Shown piece by piece: positions 20,813-32,558 of a stretch of 64,000 nt of DNA. The stretch lies in contig NC_018216.1 of assembly GCF_000219625.1 (NCBI RefSeq), forward strand, positions 186,001 to 250,000, in the 5' to 3' direction. A program made the translations under genes and the position numbers. Below the pieces are notes generated by a model, which was given only the letters and a program-made list of their open reading frames with translations, searched no databases and had not been told where the DNA came from. Each line of letters opens with the position of its first letter. The first letter of the stretch is position 1. Origin of the DNA: Zymoseptoria tritici IPO323 (Eukaryota; Ascomycota; Dothideomycetes; Mycosphaerellales; Mycosphaerellaceae).

Positions 20813-22266
20813 TTTGGTGGAAGAAGTATATGCATGAGTTGAACTTTGTCGGCGTTTTACTTTTTTTTATGCGTTTGTGCGAGGATTGGAGGGGAATTGG
20901 AGAAGGGCTGGGGATGGTGTTCTGCTAAAAGTTCACAATTCAGACATGGGGTTCGATCTGTCTTTTGCGGTTCTGTTCTGTTGTTGAAGTGCGATCCTGG
21001 TTAGCTCCATGTTTCGAGGCATGTTTCGAGACCGGTGTTTAGCTGCCTGCTTCTTAACGCTCAGACACCAAGTTGACTGAGCTGTCAGCGTTCTGAACAG
21101 GAGACAGGCCAAGGTGCTGAATGCCTGGAGCCAACATGAACACGACTTACCTTCCAGGTCTTTATGAACATTGAAAGGCGCAATTCGGAAGAGCCTGGAC
21201 GGGAGTTAAAGAGGCATGCTGAGTCACCTCGTCTGAACGACCAGAGTCACCAAACCCAACAGAGGCTCCCCTTCTTCCTATCTTTCACCATTCACTTTCT
21301 TTCACCCAAAGGATACGTCTATACCAGCCCCTCTTATGTGGTTGATTCCAATCAAAATGCGCAATTACCGAGTCACAAAAACAACCACTTTCACACGCCG
21401 GCGGGAAAAAGAGAGCTCCTCACGGACCAAGCCAAGCTTCCTCACATTGCGAATTTGCGGCTACGCGAGTCACATACCATTGCCGATCGGACGCATCAAC
21501 GTTTGGTGCGAGGATCGAGGATGTGGTTGTTGACTCGGTACCCTCGTACTGGGTGGATTTGTAGAGATTTGCTTACTTCGGGGCGGTTCCTTCACGGATG
21601 TCGTAAGCACAAGGGAAGAACAAGCCTGCAAGCAAGCAAGCAAGATGACGAGAATCCAAGCTGACGATCGAATGATGTGCCAGATCTTCACAAGGTAAGG
21701 TAGTTCTGCGACTGCATCGCTCTCTCTCAGCTTTTTGGGGAATACCTCTGCGCCCCGTCGGACACGCCGCACTCACGTGGACGACATTTCGCTGTGCTAT
21801 GACATGGCGGTTTCAGTTATTAATTGAGAGGTACGACAGCGCCTCGGCCAGCTGTTCCCCGACACTGTACACTCACATCATTATACCATTGGCGTTGGAC
21901 ACGACAGGCATCCGTCTGTTTGTCAGTCGTAGAATGCGAGGCGGCTCCCTGCACAAATCATCTCCACTCGAACGGTTCCGAACTCGGTCTCGCAATGTCA
22001 ACACATCCATGATGCCAGTCCGAAACTCGAGCGTGTGCTGGTGTTGACGGGCAGTCTGACACCCGGCCCGAAGAGAGCGACCGACGACGACCTCGAGTCA
22101 GCGTCACCTCTGACCACGAGCCAGCGTCACCTCTGACTACGAGCCGATTCTCCGTATGCGAGACGTCTTTGCAGTTCTACATGCCTCCCTCGCCTTTACT
22201 CCATACCACTGGCGAACTCGGATTCTCGCCGCTCTGGATGTTTCGCTGCTGCGAACCTGGATCGCC
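20813..22266. other. Intergenic, about 1.45 kb
   Basis: No gene recognised. Plus and minus frames around 21.2-21.8 kb lack motifs. A short (AAGC)n run lies near 21630-21650, and a 23-nt tandem repeat at 22095-22140 (listed separately). Confidence 0.5.
22095..22140. repeat. 23-nt direct tandem repeat, two copies
   Basis: Units 22095-22117 and 22118-22140 differ at two positions, both C/T (GAGYCAGCGTCACCTCTGAC core). A third partial unit follows at 22141. It sits about 130 bp upstream of the receptor start codon. Confidence 0.85.
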
Positions 22267-23939
22267 ATGAGAATCCTCCTCCTCCCACCCGCGCTGGCCA
22301 TCGTTGCCCTGCTCTCCACGCAGGCCCGAGCAGAAATAACTCTCAATGTGACCGCCATCGCCGAACTCCCAAAGTGCGTTACACAATGCGCGATCACCAT
22401 CCTCCCAACACTGAACTGCACGGTCGGCACGCCATGCTATTGCGCGAGAGAGGGTCCTGTTTATGAAAGTCTCGGATCGTGTGTTATCAGCGGCTGCAAG
22501 TCGATAGGAGATTCACTCAAGGGCCTTCGATTCCAGGCTCAGAGCTGCGAGTGGCCGCGAGATCGCAATGCAAGAGGAATGTCGAGGCGTCTATGCGATA
22601 CGCTGTTTGCCATGGCGTCGTTCTTCCTCTTTGCGCGAGCGGCGTCGCGATGGTCGCACTGGGGTGGTGCGGGCTTCTGGTGGGATGACTGTAAGTGTCT
22701 GTACTCGTGAGGAGGGAAAAGGCCATGACTGATCGTCTCTTGATTTCGCAGGGGTTGCCTTCATTTGCTATGTCCCCGCCGTGGGTTTGGCTATCAGCGG
22801 AAATCTAATGACAACCAACGGCCTCGGCCTGGATATGTGGATGGTCTCTACACTAAACGTCAAGCGTTGGGCAAAGGTATGTTTTGTTCGGACTGAACGC
22901 CGCTTACTATGCACCCGGCTATCCGACCGCGACCTACTCACTCATATGATCATCGTAGACGTTTTTCGCCGCACAAGCGCTCTACGCCTTCACCACTTTC
23001 TACACCAAGGTCTCTCTGCTCCTGCTCTACCTCCGCATCTGGCCGGCCGCCGACCGGGACAACCGCAGATTCCGACTCTGCTGCCAAGCCGTGGCCGTCT
23101 TCCTCACGCTGGCCGGCATAGCCTGCATCCTCGCCACCATCTTCGCGTGCAATCCCATTTCCTACTGTGAGTCTTCGCTACGTTCCTCCAAAGCCGACCT
23201 TGCTGACTCTGCTCCGCAGCATGGCGCTACGGCAACCGCGCAGGAGGAGCCTGCGTTGATCGGATCGCGATCGCCTACTCCGTCGGAGGCATCAACGTCG
23301 TTTTGGACATCATCATCATCATCCTTCCTGTCCGCCGGCTTCTCAAATTGGAGCTCCCGATGAAGCAGAAATTGAGGTACGTTCCTCGTGTCGCCGCACC
23401 ACCCGCGTCGGGACGTCTGTCATGTCATCTGTTGTGCTAACTCCGAATCTTCTCCCTCAATAGCGTCGTCTCGTGCTTCCTCGTCGGCTTCATCGTCACA
23501 GCCGTCAGCATAGTCCGACTCACGCACGCCCATCAATTGACCAGCATTCGCAACGCCACGTGGGACTTTAACGCTTTCATCAACTGGTGTGCGGTCGAGG
23601 TGAATCTCAGCATGTAAGTCAGCCGTCTCCACGCCTCCAGATACCACCACGGTCGCCTCACATGTTTCCATCGCTGACGCTGCCACTCGTCAATATAGGG
23701 TCTGCTGCTGCCTTCCCCCACTCGTCGGACTAATCAAACGCTGCTCCCGCTACGTCGCCGAAAAGTCCCAGGGCTCATTTTCAAACGGCAAAGACTGGTC
23801 GGGCGACAGTATGCGGCCGATCAAATCCGGGAGGGAGGGGCACTCGGTTGACTATTCGATTGGGAAGTCGACGACGAATCTCTCGATGACGGCCCTTCGG
23901 GAGATTCCCTCGCCCTCGGGAACTCGGGATGAGGCTTGA
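22267..23939 (+). CDS. CFEM-domain PTH11-like seven-helix receptor, six exons
   Basis: Exons 22267-22690, 22752-22876, 22959-23166, 23220-23376, 23464-23613 and 23699-23939 give 434 residues. A signal peptide (MRILLLPPALAIVALLSTQA) leads into a CFEM domain with eight cysteines, from KCVTQC to QAQSC, residues about 37-96. Next comes a fungal rhodopsin-like membrane domain with helices at LCDTLFAMASFFLFA, WVAFICYVPAVGLAI, KVSLLLLYLRIW, FLTLAGIACILATIF, VVLDIIIIILP and VVSCFLVGFIV. The cytosolic tail is Ser-rich. CFEM-7TM proteins such as Magnaporthe Pth11 are surface sensors linked to host or surface recognition; that role is inferred. All introns are GT-AG with consistent phase. Confidence 0.9.
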
Positions 23940-24253
23940 GTGGTGGATGAGGGGGATATGTAGATATGAAATGTGCATTTTGGAGTATTTATACTTTTTA
24001 ATTGTTATGAGGGGATGATGGATTGGGGATGAAGGGTTATGAAGTAATGTTCATTTCTTCGGGGCTTGCGTCTCGCCGAGTCGTCAATTTACTTTTACTT
24101 ACAGCCGTCGGTCCCGTTATGCTCTCCTGTCCATCTGCGACAGCAAGGATACCATATTCGATCTTGTGGCAGCTCTTTTCGTCCTGGGCAATAAGATTCG
24201 ACTCAAACCATTCTTTTAGGCGCAAGAAACCCGCACAAACACCCATACCTCGT

Positions 24254-26150
24254 TCAGCCAGATTTGCGTCGAAACGAATTCCTCAGAAGCGTGACGCCCA
24301 CAACTGCGAGACCACCGAATAGGATCAAGATCTGGTAGCCGTACTTGTACTTTGGAGCATTGTAGGTTGGGAAGAGAACCACTGTAGGTTACGTCAGCTT
24401 CCAAATCTGATCGCGATTGGAATCTCAGAGGTACGAAGGGGAGGGGTGAGAACGTACGGGGAACCCACAGGACCCAAGCGTAGGAAAAGACATTCGATGT
24501 GGCGACGAGGAGGGATCGCAGATGTGGATCGCTTGCATGGGCCAGGTTGGCCCACGCCTGTGGCGCACAATGTCAGCGACGTCCTGAACCACAGATTATG
24601 GATGGGATTGACGAACGATCAACACCGGCGTCGTTGCGGAGCCAGCGTAGGAGATGTAGTAGGCCGCCATCAACGCTTTGTGGGGGATATTCCACACCGA
24701 CAGCAGGATATTCGACAGCATCATGACGCCGCACAGACTGACGATGAGCCAGTAGTAGTGATGTGTGCGGTCTGCGAGCATACCCCAGAGGATAGTGATG
24801 ACGATGGCGAGAGCGTTGCCGGCAGTGGGGAGGGTGTTGCGCTGGGAGACGCTGTAGCCCGAGGCTTTGAGGTAGAGGTTGAAGTATTGGGTTGCGGAAT
24901 GGTTGGCGGCGAGCATTCTGAGGATAGGTGTTGTCAGTCGATGGCAGTGGTGGGAATACGGTTTGGTTGTGGACTTACACGTAGGGAAAGACAAATAGCC
25001 AAATGTCCCTTCTGCAATAGACGGCTTTGGCTTTCGCCCAGGTCAGTCGCTCTTGAGCCACATGGCCGAGTCGCTCTATTCGCTGGATACCATACCGGAC
25101 ATGCTCCTTGTTCAGGTAGAATGCCCGCGTGTTATGCGGCGTATCTGGTAACCCGAAAAAGCCCCACAATGCAATCGGGAGGGATATAACGCCGTCCATG
25201 ACGAAGAGCCATCGCCAGCCAGCAAGTCCATGCCGGCCATTCATACTGGAGTACAGACCTGCTTGCAGATACCCAGAGAACATTCCAGCGATTGACTCGA
25301 CCTCGAGAAGGATGGCGATCCGCTTGGCGAGCTCGGTGGGACCGTACCAGGCGCCTAGGAGAGCAGTGTAGCCTGGGAAGGCGCACGATTCCAGGAGGCC
25401 GATGAAGAAGCGGAGGGCGTACATCTATGGTTGCTGTACTGTCAGGGTCTACGTGGCGAGGTCGAGGTGGCTCGCATGAGATCGTACCGTCTTGATGGTC
25501 TTCGCAAATCCCATTGCGATGACCAGTGCGGACCATGCGAGCTCGCAGCTGGGGATGAGGATTGACGGACGAATGTAGCGAAGTTGAAGCAATTGTGCCG
25601 GTACGCTGCCGATTATGACACCGAGGGCGAACCAGGTGTTGAGCCAGTTTCGCTCATTACCGTAGAGGGATAGATCTTCTTGCATGCCGCTGACAAAGGC
25701 ATTGCCTGGTCAGGCCCGTATCATCAGTGATTTGGTCTTGTGAATACTGCAGATGGTGAAAGAACTTTGCGTACTGTAATTCGTCTGATCTAGGTACTTG
25801 ATGAAGTAGCCGAAAAGTACTGTGGGACTGTCGATATACCAGTCAGGCACCAGTCGAATAGATGTAGACGACCAGCTTTGCACTTACAAGAAGAATAGGT
25901 CCAGCCTCCGGACGTATCTGCGATACTCCGGGTCGCCATCGACAGAGTCCCAGACGAAGCTCAAGCAACGGCGCCAGATACTAGCTGAATCTTTCTTTTG
26001 CTCGGTTACCGAAGTATCATCAATAACAATGGCGACCTCTGGCTTGGTGTCGCTGCTCGCATCCGGCGAGGATCGGATGACAGACTCTGCCTGCGAAGAC
26101 ATACTTGAAGATGTTGCCTCTTCGACCTGCACGGTAGGCAAGAAGATCAA
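24254..26150 (-). CDS. MFS permease, allantoate/pantothenate (ACS, Dal5-like) family, seven exons
   Basis: Exons, 5' to 3': 25888-26150, 25775-25827, 25488-25705, 24979-25424, 24617-24917, 24458-24557 and 24254-24381. They total 502 residues, or 486 if the ATG at 26102 is used. Family marks: FGYFIKYLDQTNYSNAFVSG at the first helix, ALRFFIGLLESCAFPGYTAL, and GWRWLFVMDGVISLPIALWGF, followed by six further hydrophobic segments. The anion:cation symporter family imports carboxylates such as allantoate, nicotinate, pantothenate or biotin precursors. LDQTN is typical of the Dal5/Fen2 branch; the substrate cannot be decided here. Intron 5 has a GTTCGT donor. It is divergent from the disordered-protein gene. 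Confidence 0.9.
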
Positions 26151-26351
26151 AACGACAGCATGGCTATTGAGTCGGTGGGGGCGAGCTATGCGGGCAGACT
26201 TTTCTATTCAGACATGCCGGCAGTTCGTTCAGTTTTGAGGCGGTCAAAGTAAGGTTTGCAGTAGTTCGCCATGGGTAGATTCTAGCAGAGCTCATCGCTG
26301 CATCTTCAACTAGGAGTGAACCATGCCTCATGCCGAAAGACTCAAGAAGGG

Positions 26352-26815
26352 CTAGAATGCCGTCGAAACCCTGCATGCGTTCCTGGTATGTGTGTCGTGC
26401 TCAGCGCACTGGCCTGTGAATTCAGCCGCGGGCATACGTCGGAGCGCGAGCAAGTCCTCGTCCGTAAACCCATTCCTGTGACCACCATCGACTGGGAACC
26501 TGGCAATCAGAGCTTGGGCATCGTCCTGAGCTCCAGCGTCGCATGTCTGACCTGGCTTCGCTCCGTTGGAGGTAGATGTCTGCAGAAGACGCTCAATGCG
26601 TCGGCCATGCAGTCGACCCCTGGATCACACTGCTCAGACGTAGAGCACTCGATATGCTTGTCTTCGCATGTGTAGTAGACTTTGCCTCGCGTTTGGACCG
26701 CTGTGCGTGCAGTGAACCGGCAGGACGAAGTGATGTCTTTGAAGAGACTAGGGAAGGGACCTCGAGTTGATGACTTCCATTTGTTCTGCCTCAGGCAGCA
26801 AAGCTGATGGTCCAA
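26352..26815 (-). CDS. Possible small cysteine-containing protein (tentative two-exon model)
   Basis: Two neighbouring minus-strand frames look coding in composition. The first, ending around 26618, reads VYYTCEDKHIECSTSEQCDPG. The second, 26352-26579, reads GAKPGQTCDAGAQDDAQALI at its start and ends HTRNACRVSTAF. They join in phase 0 if a 38-nt intron at 26580-26617 (GTCGAC...CTGCAG) is removed, which gives six cysteines. The donor is weak, the intron is shorter than the others here, and no start codon or signal peptide was found. It may be a remnant, or the 5' exon may lie further right. Reported as a candidate only. Confidence 0.3.
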
Positions 26816-27088
26816 ATCAATATTTGACGAGGCAATTGATGGATTCTTTTTTCTGGCTTTACCTTAGATTCTGCTTCTTCCACTTTCCGTTCGTGCACCT
26901 GCAGTCTACCAACATTGTCAGACAAGACGTGTGTGCTTGCCGATGCAGGCGCCGAGGATCTCAGGCAGGACCGCCGCGTGCCCTCTGGAGGGATAGCAAG
27001 ACTGTCGGTAAGTTGTGAAAGTGAGGTATCCTCAGTCCTGTTCCATCTTACCATCATATCTCCTTTCCCTATAACACGAGCGGGTGTG

Positions 27089-29701
27089 ATGCCTACACAT
27101 CTGAAGACCCGCGAGCATCCACCTAGTCCTTTATTGATCAGCCCTGAGCAACAACATACTGTCGGCAAGAGTCTGAACGATCAGCTCAGACTCCTGGACG
27201 ATGCCTTTCTACCAACTATGACACCTACAAACACCTGGCTTGCCACTACGCCTGAGAGCACTCCCAGCACTGTACCGGTATTCGACATCATCGAACCATT
27301 GAGCGACGTCGCGACACGGCAAAGAATCTCGCTGGATCTGGCCTTCCAGCGAGACCCGACTCAAGCAATCCAGCGAGCCGCCTCTGCGGATATCCATCAG
27401 GAGTCCGCTCGTCTGGCAACTCCAAGCTCGGCGATACGAAGCTCTTCTCTACCACCTGCGGTCGCAGCCCAGCCTAGAGCTTCACCAACGTTCTGTCCCT
27501 CGAGCCTCAAAGATTCAACTTCAGACGAACCAACACCAGTCCACCGAGCGGCCTCCGATCCTTGCAACCCACCCACTAGATCCCGAGCCGCGACTGTCAT
27601 AGACTCGAACATCGAAGATGCAACCTCAAACCATGAGCTACTTCAAACGTACGCCGACAGTGACGTGAGCCTATTCTCGTTCTCATCTCGGAACCATGGT
27701 AGCGATGATGGCCGCTTCGCAACATCTTCGTAGGGCGGAGATGAGGACAATCAAGAAACATCTATGCCGGATGATCTCTTTCAGCCATTGGAACGTCAAT
27801 TGACGACAAGACGTTGGCGGAGTGATGATGATACCGAAAGCGTGGACACCGAGAGACAGGATTCTGCTTGGGACCAAGACACTGGTGGAGCAGACCTTAC
27901 GGACATTGACGAGCTGAACGGGAGTCCGGAAGTGGAACTGAGCGACCTCGAAGACCTCAACGAAGGAAGAGAAGCGATGAATGACGTCCAGGTTGAGATC
28001 GCGGTAGAGATGGATGAAGATTCTGGAGATGGCAAAGATGCTATGGATGACTGGGGAAGCGTTCACTCTGTTGCAGAGCAGTACGAAGAAGGAATCGAGA
28101 CTTTGGATGACGGAGAATGTGAAGAGAGTCCAGCACTGGAAAGCATGCCATCGTTCCAAATTCGTCTTTTCGACCCGGAGTCTTCGATGTACGGGGAAAT
28201 AGACGAGTACAGGGAGATGCCAGCCCTCATCGTCGAAGAGTGGTCCGGCGAGGTCAAAGAGATGCCGTCAATTCAGGAAGAAGAGACTGAACTCCAGGAC
28301 AGTCAAGAGGAGTTCCCGGCAAGCATCAAGCGCCGCTTAACTGAGACTCACGTTACTTTCCCGGACGCTGTGCCTCGACAAGCCGTTCGTCGAACATCAA
28401 CCATGACCGAATTTTGCCGTCTTAAAGGGCGTGTTCGATCACCTGTCCTAATCGCAGTCAAAGGCAGTCCTGCGAGTCCCGCTGTCACAGCATGCACGGT
28501 CCGGCCGGCTACCTCAGCGACACTGAACCCCTGGTACGAACAGCCTGATGAACCACGCAATCAAGGACTTGTACCCCAGACCGACAGCAAGACTACTGCG
28601 CAGACAATACAATCGGACCTCGGAACGTGTCAGATGCTCTGGGAAGAAGTGACACTAACACAAACTGGCAGCAAGACCCTCGCCCAAGCCAGTTCTCCCA
28701 GAGCTTCTAACGCCATGCTGATATCTTCTCTCCTCAAACCTGACCTTTCGTCCGAAGCCGACGACTGCCCCATCGAAAACCTCAAAACGAAGCTCCGTGC
28801 CTGGTCCTAGGAGCGAGAAGGTGAAAGAGAGCAATCCAGACCTACCATTGGCCCTCGACCAAGATTTCTCTTTATTCCTCTTCTCGATCTCGAGGCTCCG
28901 TCCCGTAGACGAATCGATCGTTCCTCGGACCAAAGTCCCCACCTCGAACAACCACCTGGCCCGCCAAATACAGCTCGCCACAGCCATCAGTCTTCTCGTC
29001 TGAACTCTGGTCTGTCCTCTGCCAAACCTTCTGCGCCACCGACTCCATCCCGCCGATCCTCCGAAGAGACGCCCGCTCCTAATGACGACGAAGAAGACGA
29101 AGAACCGCCTCTAAGTCTCTACTTGGAACCGTCCAGTCCCGTTCCTTTCAAATCTGCCTCGCAGCCGCTCACAACTGTCTTCACAGCCCGGCGCAGCAGT
29201 CTCCCCACACCTCCAAGCACAACTCGCCACCTTGCCCATTCTTCGACGGTGGAAGGAGAGGCTTCACGCTTCGCCCACAGAGATTCAGTCGACGTCTACC
29301 ACGCCCGCGGTCTGAAGCGACACGAGACGGAAGCAAAGATGAACCAGGAGTTGATGAACTCTAGGGATTCCTTTGTCATCACAAAGTCGAAATTCGAGGC
29401 GAGGTGGGGAAAGGGTGGCGCATCGAGTGAAAGCAAAGCGGTCGGAGGTGGGTGGAACCGATTCGCAGGCCTAGAGACGATCGAGGATGCCAGTCCGCCA
29501 GGGCGAGTGGGGTTTCAGGCGGTGATGGAGATGAGCGGTGGGAATACAAATAGGGCTGCGGTCAAGGATGAGGCTGTCGGAGCCCTCAATAAAGAGGAGG
29601 CAGAGGATAGACATCACCCGGATGAACATGTGGGATGCCCGATCTGCGAGGAACACCGGCCGAGGTGGTTTGAGGAGAAGTATCGAGCTGGGAAGACCTA
29701 G
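27089..29701 (+). CDS. Large intrinsically disordered protein, frame interrupted by two TAG codons
   Basis: One reading frame stays open from the ATG at 27089 (MPTHLKTREHPPSPLLIS) to the stop at 29701, apart from TAG at 27731-27733 and TAG at 28808-28810. The first is removed by a phase-0 69-nt intron, 27665-27733 (GTGAGC...CGTAG). For the second, an intron such as 28750-28839 (90 nt, in frame) is possible but its donor is poor. The product would be about 790-820 residues, Ser/Thr/Pro- and Glu/Asp-rich and without a folded domain. It ends with a small Cys-containing motif (GCPICEEHRPRWFEEKYR). No family recognised. It converges on the membrane-protein gene. Confidence 0.6.
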
Positions 29702-30183
29702 CAATGACCCAACGTTGAAGACCCTGAGAAAGACACCGCCTACGCTCTTCCTTGCAAATAGATAATATCCCGCCGATACAGCTTCAAGCAGTTCGAAAGA
29801 TGTCTTCCTCAGCCGTCCATCATCAATCGATTCCCTCTTCAAGCTTCCGCCCCGCTATCAAAGCCAAGATCCGGTACATCTCGCCTTGACTCCATCTTCG
29901 CACATCCAACTCTTCCCAATCACCTCGACCTCCATCCCGAATCGCCAATCCCACTCGTCAACGCCGCAAGACTCCTCTCTCCCAACTTCCATCCCACATA
30001 TCCGCCTGCCGTCCGTCCACCTCTCATCATCTTCCACTTCTCCAGCGTCTCCAACGCGGGTGCAGGCATAGCTAAAGCGCTGAACGTCGAGTCGGAAGTG
30101 ATATCGCTGAACCGCGCTGTCTTCTTCGCATTCGTGTTCGTAGCTTTGTACGCTCGTGGCGGCGAGGATTTGCTCGTGCTATT
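29702..30183. other. Intergenic between convergent genes, about 480 bp
   Basis: 3' flanks of the disordered-protein and membrane-protein genes. Nothing recognised. Confidence 0.5.
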
Positions 30184-31199
30184 CTATAGAGCGGTTGCGG
30201 GTAGTGGAGCGTGAGCTGATGGCGGGAGGATGTCTCCCGCTCCATCGGGGGATTGAAGGATCGGCTGGGTGAAGGGAATGGGAGGTTGAGAGCCGAGGAT
30301 GGGAGGGGCCTGAGGATTTTTGGGGGAATTGCGTTCTTCGTAGGACTTCTTCTCAAGATCGCTGGGTGTGCTGGAGGTTGAGGCGGTGCGGACGGTATCC
30401 ATGCCGCCGAATTTGAATTTCTCGTTGCTTTCGACGGTCAAGTCTCCGTCGGAGACGGTGCGGTTTGTGTGGCGGATGGAGAGGAAGAGAAGGATGCAGC
30501 TGTTTGATGTCAGTGCACGGTGGCGATGGAGGAAGAGATACTCGACGAACCTGGCAACGACACTCACGAATCCCAACCATCCAAATACTACCGCCGCCAC
30601 GATCAGTGGGTTGTGTCTGTAACAAAGCGGCGTTCCACCATCCTTCGTGAATTGGCTCAACAGACTCTCTCCATACTCCCGGTCCGCTCCTTCAAAGTAA
30701 CCACAATTCCTCGCCGTGATGATCGTCAACCATAAAGATGATGCCAGCTGGAAAGCAATCGATAATACTCCGCAGATTCTCCACGCTGTCTGCACTGTTC
30801 GAGACTCCCAGCGGATCGGCCAGAAGAGGTCAAAGAAGAAGGCGGCGCCGAAGATGAAGGACACGAAGACGCCGGCAGGTATGTCGAAGGCTGCAGGGCC
30901 GACAAAGTCGTTGTTGTAGACGTAGACGTTTGGATCGAGGCTTGCGACTTTTCGTTGCGAGTGGATGTAGTCTGGAAGAAGGTCAGATCGCTGCGTGCAG
31001 AGAGAGTATTGACATGACTAGACTGACCACCCAAGGCAAAGGTTGCAAGCGACTCGCCAACGACGCTGAAAATCACAGCGCATTGGTAGACGATGAATTT
31101 TGTTCGGCGAAGATGGTAGCCTTCGGCCCACATGTCGCTGTTCTTGAACTTGGTCCAGTGGACTTCCTTCATGTCGAGGCCCCATATTACCGGCGCCAT
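30184..31199 (-). CDS. Four-helix integral membrane protein of unknown function, three exons
   Basis: Exons 31028-31199, 30551-30971 and 30184-30499 give 302 residues. Introns are 56 nt (GTCAGT...TTCCAG) and 51 nt (GTTCGT...AAACAG); the second is a multiple of three, so unspliced RNA stays open. Hydrophobic segments: FIVYQCAVIFSVVGESLATF, FVSFIFGAAFFFDLFW, ICGVLSIAFQLASSLWLTII and LIVAAVVFGWLGFVSVVASC. A long extramembrane loop between the third and fourth helices carries Cys residues (NCGYF...PLCYRH). The C-terminal 90 residues are disordered and Pro/Ser-rich. It resembles fungal hypothetical membrane proteins; no function known to me. Confidence 0.75.
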
Positions 31200-31486
31200 G
31201 ATGGAACAGTGATGTCGATTCGATAATTGCTGCTTTGTGTCGGTGTCGTTGTGCTATCGATGCGATTCCACGAAGTTGGAAGTGGCGGGTTTGCAAGGTC
31301 GACGAGAAAGTGTCGTGCAAGTGCAGTCGCCTTCAAAGTGGAGTATCCGAAACAGAAGGCATGCTTCGCAAAAGGGGATCTCATCGTCCCTTCATCGTAA
31401 ACATGGCGGCGGTCGGAAGTCGGCGAGTCGTCCGAAGTTTGCACTCGTGAAGCATCTCATCGCTAACACGGCGACTCGCTCTTAAA

Positions 31487-31780
31487 TCACCGCGTTCCTA
31501 TTCGCCAGGAGGTAATTTGAATGCTCCATTGGGACGAGACGAGGAGGCGAAGTACTTTGTGTGTGAAGTCGCTGTAGGAAATGCAGGGCACGCCTGCCAA
31601 ACGTCGCATGTTCTGTCTCATGTAGCTCATGTAGTCCGACTCGTGCTTGCTTGTGGCGGGTTCCCGCACATATGTACTTTCGAGCTCTGTAAACATGTCT
31701 GCAAGTCAGTACCATGACGATGAGTTTGAAATACAAATACAATTGCTGGCTTTGGTAGTGTTGTACATACCATGCTCCAT
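31487..31780 (-). CDS. Possible small two-exon gene (73 residues)
   Basis: A very intron-like element, 31699-31770 (72 nt), has donor GTATGT, branch-like CTGAC just upstream of the end, and acceptor TTGCAG. Joining 31771-31780 (ATG GAG CAT G) to 31487-31698 gives a 73-residue frame. It is rich in Ser, Tyr, Arg and Met (for example ESDYMSYMRQNMRRLAGVPC). No family or signal peptide. An alternative phase leads to a different short frame, so either the model or the gene itself may be wrong. Confidence 0.3.
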
Positions 31781-32550
31781 CCACCACGTGTAACAGCCGT
31801 GTTATGACCATGCGTTTGCGCCTGTTTCATCCGTGAAGATGACGTCTTTCTTGAGACTTCGATCGAGGTCTCAAATGCATCTCTGCATATATCGAAGGAG
31901 ATGGATGGCTTCATGTCTGATACGCTCAATTGCATTGCCGTCAGTATTCGCTGGTAAGACAGAGGTCACTGTGCTGTGAGAAGATCGAGCTCAGTGACCA
32001 TCGACGAGCTCAGTGACCATCGACGACCGTTTTTGGTTTGAGATTTCTCATTGGCATGGTCGGTGTGGACGTTGGAGGGAGAGTTGCAAACACTGAGGAT
32101 GTCAAAGTTCGACTGTCCTCGTCAGAAGTCATGCCTGGGACAAACATTGACATGTAATTTCGAAGCTCGATCTCTCCGCCATATTGTTGTGCCACTGGAC
32201 ATCTTGTCGCTATGTGTTTCAGGTGTCCCGACATTGTGTTAAAGTCATGGCCTTGTGGAAGTGCAGGAAGTGCAAAAGTGAGCGAAATTCGAAACATTCA
32301 CTCACAACGCTTCGACCGACAAAATAGGAAGTCACGACAACAACTCTGAAGAAGAAGTTCCGGAACGACTCGACACATGTTTAGCACTGTCAGTTGATCA
32401 AAGAACAATCGCTGCATCGCTCCGGGAAGCCCTGTTCCCATAGAAATCGCAGAAATCCGTTCCTGGACCAAAAATGCTCCTCCGTGGCCCCAACGCTTTC
32501 CTACACCTTCTATGTCGCTATACCACCCCAATTGGGACGATAACGAGGAC
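31781..32550. other. Gene-poor stretch with a 19-nt tandem duplication
   Basis: No gene recognised. A perfect 19-nt duplication (GAGCTCAGTGACCATCGAC) occupies about 31987-32005 and 32006-32024. Confidence 0.55.
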
Positions 32551-32555
32551 AAAAA
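32551..32555 (-). terminator. RNA polymerase III T-run terminator of the tRNA
   Basis: Five A on the plus strand, hence TTTTT on the transcript strand, immediately after the tRNA 3' end. Confidence 0.8.
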
Positions 32556-32558
32556 GGA

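Noticed and set aside
21164..21664. 166-codon plus-strand frame
   Set aside because: Random-looking composition with no motif, in a region with microsatellite-like (AAGC)n.
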